From contig JAYPEI010000004.1 in the NCBI GenBank assembly GCA_038125665.1, positions 62,001-126,000 on the forward strand: DNA of 64,000 nt. Direction: 5' to 3'. The notes under the pieces were generated by a model that did not search any database, was not told the DNA's origin, and worked only from the letters and a program-made list of their open reading frames with translations. The DNA comes from CAILUG01 sp038125665 (GTDB taxonomy: Bacteria; Pseudomonadota; Gammaproteobacteria; Pseudomonadales; Pseudohongiellaceae). This document shows positions 63,536-64,000 of this stretch, piece by piece (the stretch's first letter is position 1; each line of letters opens with the position of its first letter). The position numbers and the translations under genes were made by a program.

Positions 63536-64000
63536 TGACCCTAAAAGAAATGACTTTTCTGTTTGTAGGACTTAGTTTCCTGTTATATATCGTAATTGCT
63601 ATCCGTTCCAGAGCCAGTAGCACTAGTGAATTTTATGTCGCCGGCTCACATGTACCCCCCCTAATTAATGGTATGGCCACGGCAGCAGACTGGATGTCCG
63701 CCGCTTCCTTTATTTCCATGGCGGGAATAATAGCGTTTATGGGGCGTGATGGATCTGTGTATTTGATGGGTTGGACAGGAGGGTATGTCTTACTTGCACT
63801 CCTAATAGCTCCATATCTACGCCATTTTGGGCAGTTTACTGTCCCCGATTTCATTGGTACACGGTATTACTCACAAACAGCACGCGTTGTGGCTGTACTG
63901 TGTGCCCTCTTTGTGTCTTTTACATATGTTGCAGGACAAATGCGAGGTGTAGGAGTCGTATTTTCTAGATTCCTTGAAGTGGATATTACGGTTGGTGTAC
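63535..64000 (+). CDS. Sodium:solute symporter, large subunit (cut off by window end)
   Basis: The first 155 residues are present. They read as the start of the SSS family: FYVAGSHVPPLINGMATAADWMSAASFISMAG, then a YVLLALLIAPYLRHFGQF loop, as in acetate/pyruvate-type carriers that pair with DUF4212 proteins. The ATG overlaps the DUF4212 stop (TAATG). The rest lies beyond the window. Confidence 0.93.
   Translation, partial: MTLKEMTFLFVGLSFLLYIVIAIRSRASSTSEFYVAGSHVPPLINGMATAADWMSAASFISMAGIIAFMGRDGSVYLMGWTGGYVLLALLIAPYLRHFGQFTVPDFIGTRYYSQTARVVAVLCALFVSFTYVAGQMRGVGVVFSRFLEVDITVGV

Noticed and set aside
1..64000. Prophage, insertion sequence, CRISPR or toxin-antitoxin locus
   Set aside because: No transposase, integrase, regularly spaced repeats or typical toxin-antitoxin pair was found on reading both strands.

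Overview
The window reads as chromosomal DNA of a gammaproteobacterium, probably a free-living aquatic one. The evidence is the gene content and order: lolB-ispE-tRNA-Gln-prs-rplY-pth-ychF, hemA-prfA-prmC-moeB, gatCAB, mreBCD, ispB divergent from rplU-rpmA-obgE-proB, rpsT divergent from murJ-ribF-lspA-fkpB-ispH, a holD-like/rimI pair, rlmI and rhlB. Base composition looks moderate (a little over 40 % GC by eye). DUF1592/DUF1552 exported proteins, DUF6152 proteins and a LigB-LigA ring-cleavage dioxygenase fit a marine or soil heterotroph. No phage, insertion sequence, CRISPR array or rRNA gene is visible. The species cannot be named from the sequence alone.

Layout. 0-14.3 kb is mostly minus strand and accessory: an SMP-30/gluconolactonase-like protein, a degenerate cyclophilin, an FmdB zinc ribbon, a GDSL hydrolase, a LysM/M15-like protein, a lone sulfotransferase-like gene, then an exported four-gene module (DUF1592, DUF1552, ankyrin repeats, metallo-beta-lactamase fold), and rlmI with a gallate-dioxygenase-like gene. 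14.7-19.8 kb (plus) is a Yip1 protein plus MacA/MacB-type ABC export system, followed by holD-like and rimI. 19.8-22.0 kb (minus) is a lysozyme-like gene coupled to hisC and a small membrane protein. 22.0-23.6 kb is unusual: very AT-rich DNA, a 13-nt direct repeat, five consensus DnaA boxes within about 1.05 kb, and one unrecognised gene. It is followed by prfC and an arylmalonate-decarboxylase-like gene.

26-44 kb is housekeeping: tRNA-Met, translation quality-control genes, tRNA-Gln overlapping the end of ispE, LolB, haem synthesis, release factor 1 and its methylase, RhlB, and the Asp/Glu-tRNA amidotransferase. 44-51 kb holds mreBCD (mreC apparently begins at an ATT codon), a lipoprotein, a PepSY membrane protein, ispB, and the L21/L27/Obg/ProB set. 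52.1-55.3 kb is a second accessory module of exported proteins: two related uncharacterised proteins flanking a complete MBL-fold enzyme, plus DUF6152. 55.5-62.9 kb returns to housekeeping genes (rpsT, murJ, ribF, lspA, fkpB, ispH, nadE). The window ends inside a DUF4212/sodium:solute symporter pair.

No complete new defence or mobile system was found. The strongest items for a second look are the DnaA-box cluster with its unknown gene, the AMDase-like enzyme with exactly conserved catalytic positions, the ATT start of mreC, the ispE/tRNA overlap, and the two exported modules (5.2-11.6 kb and 52.1-55.3 kb).
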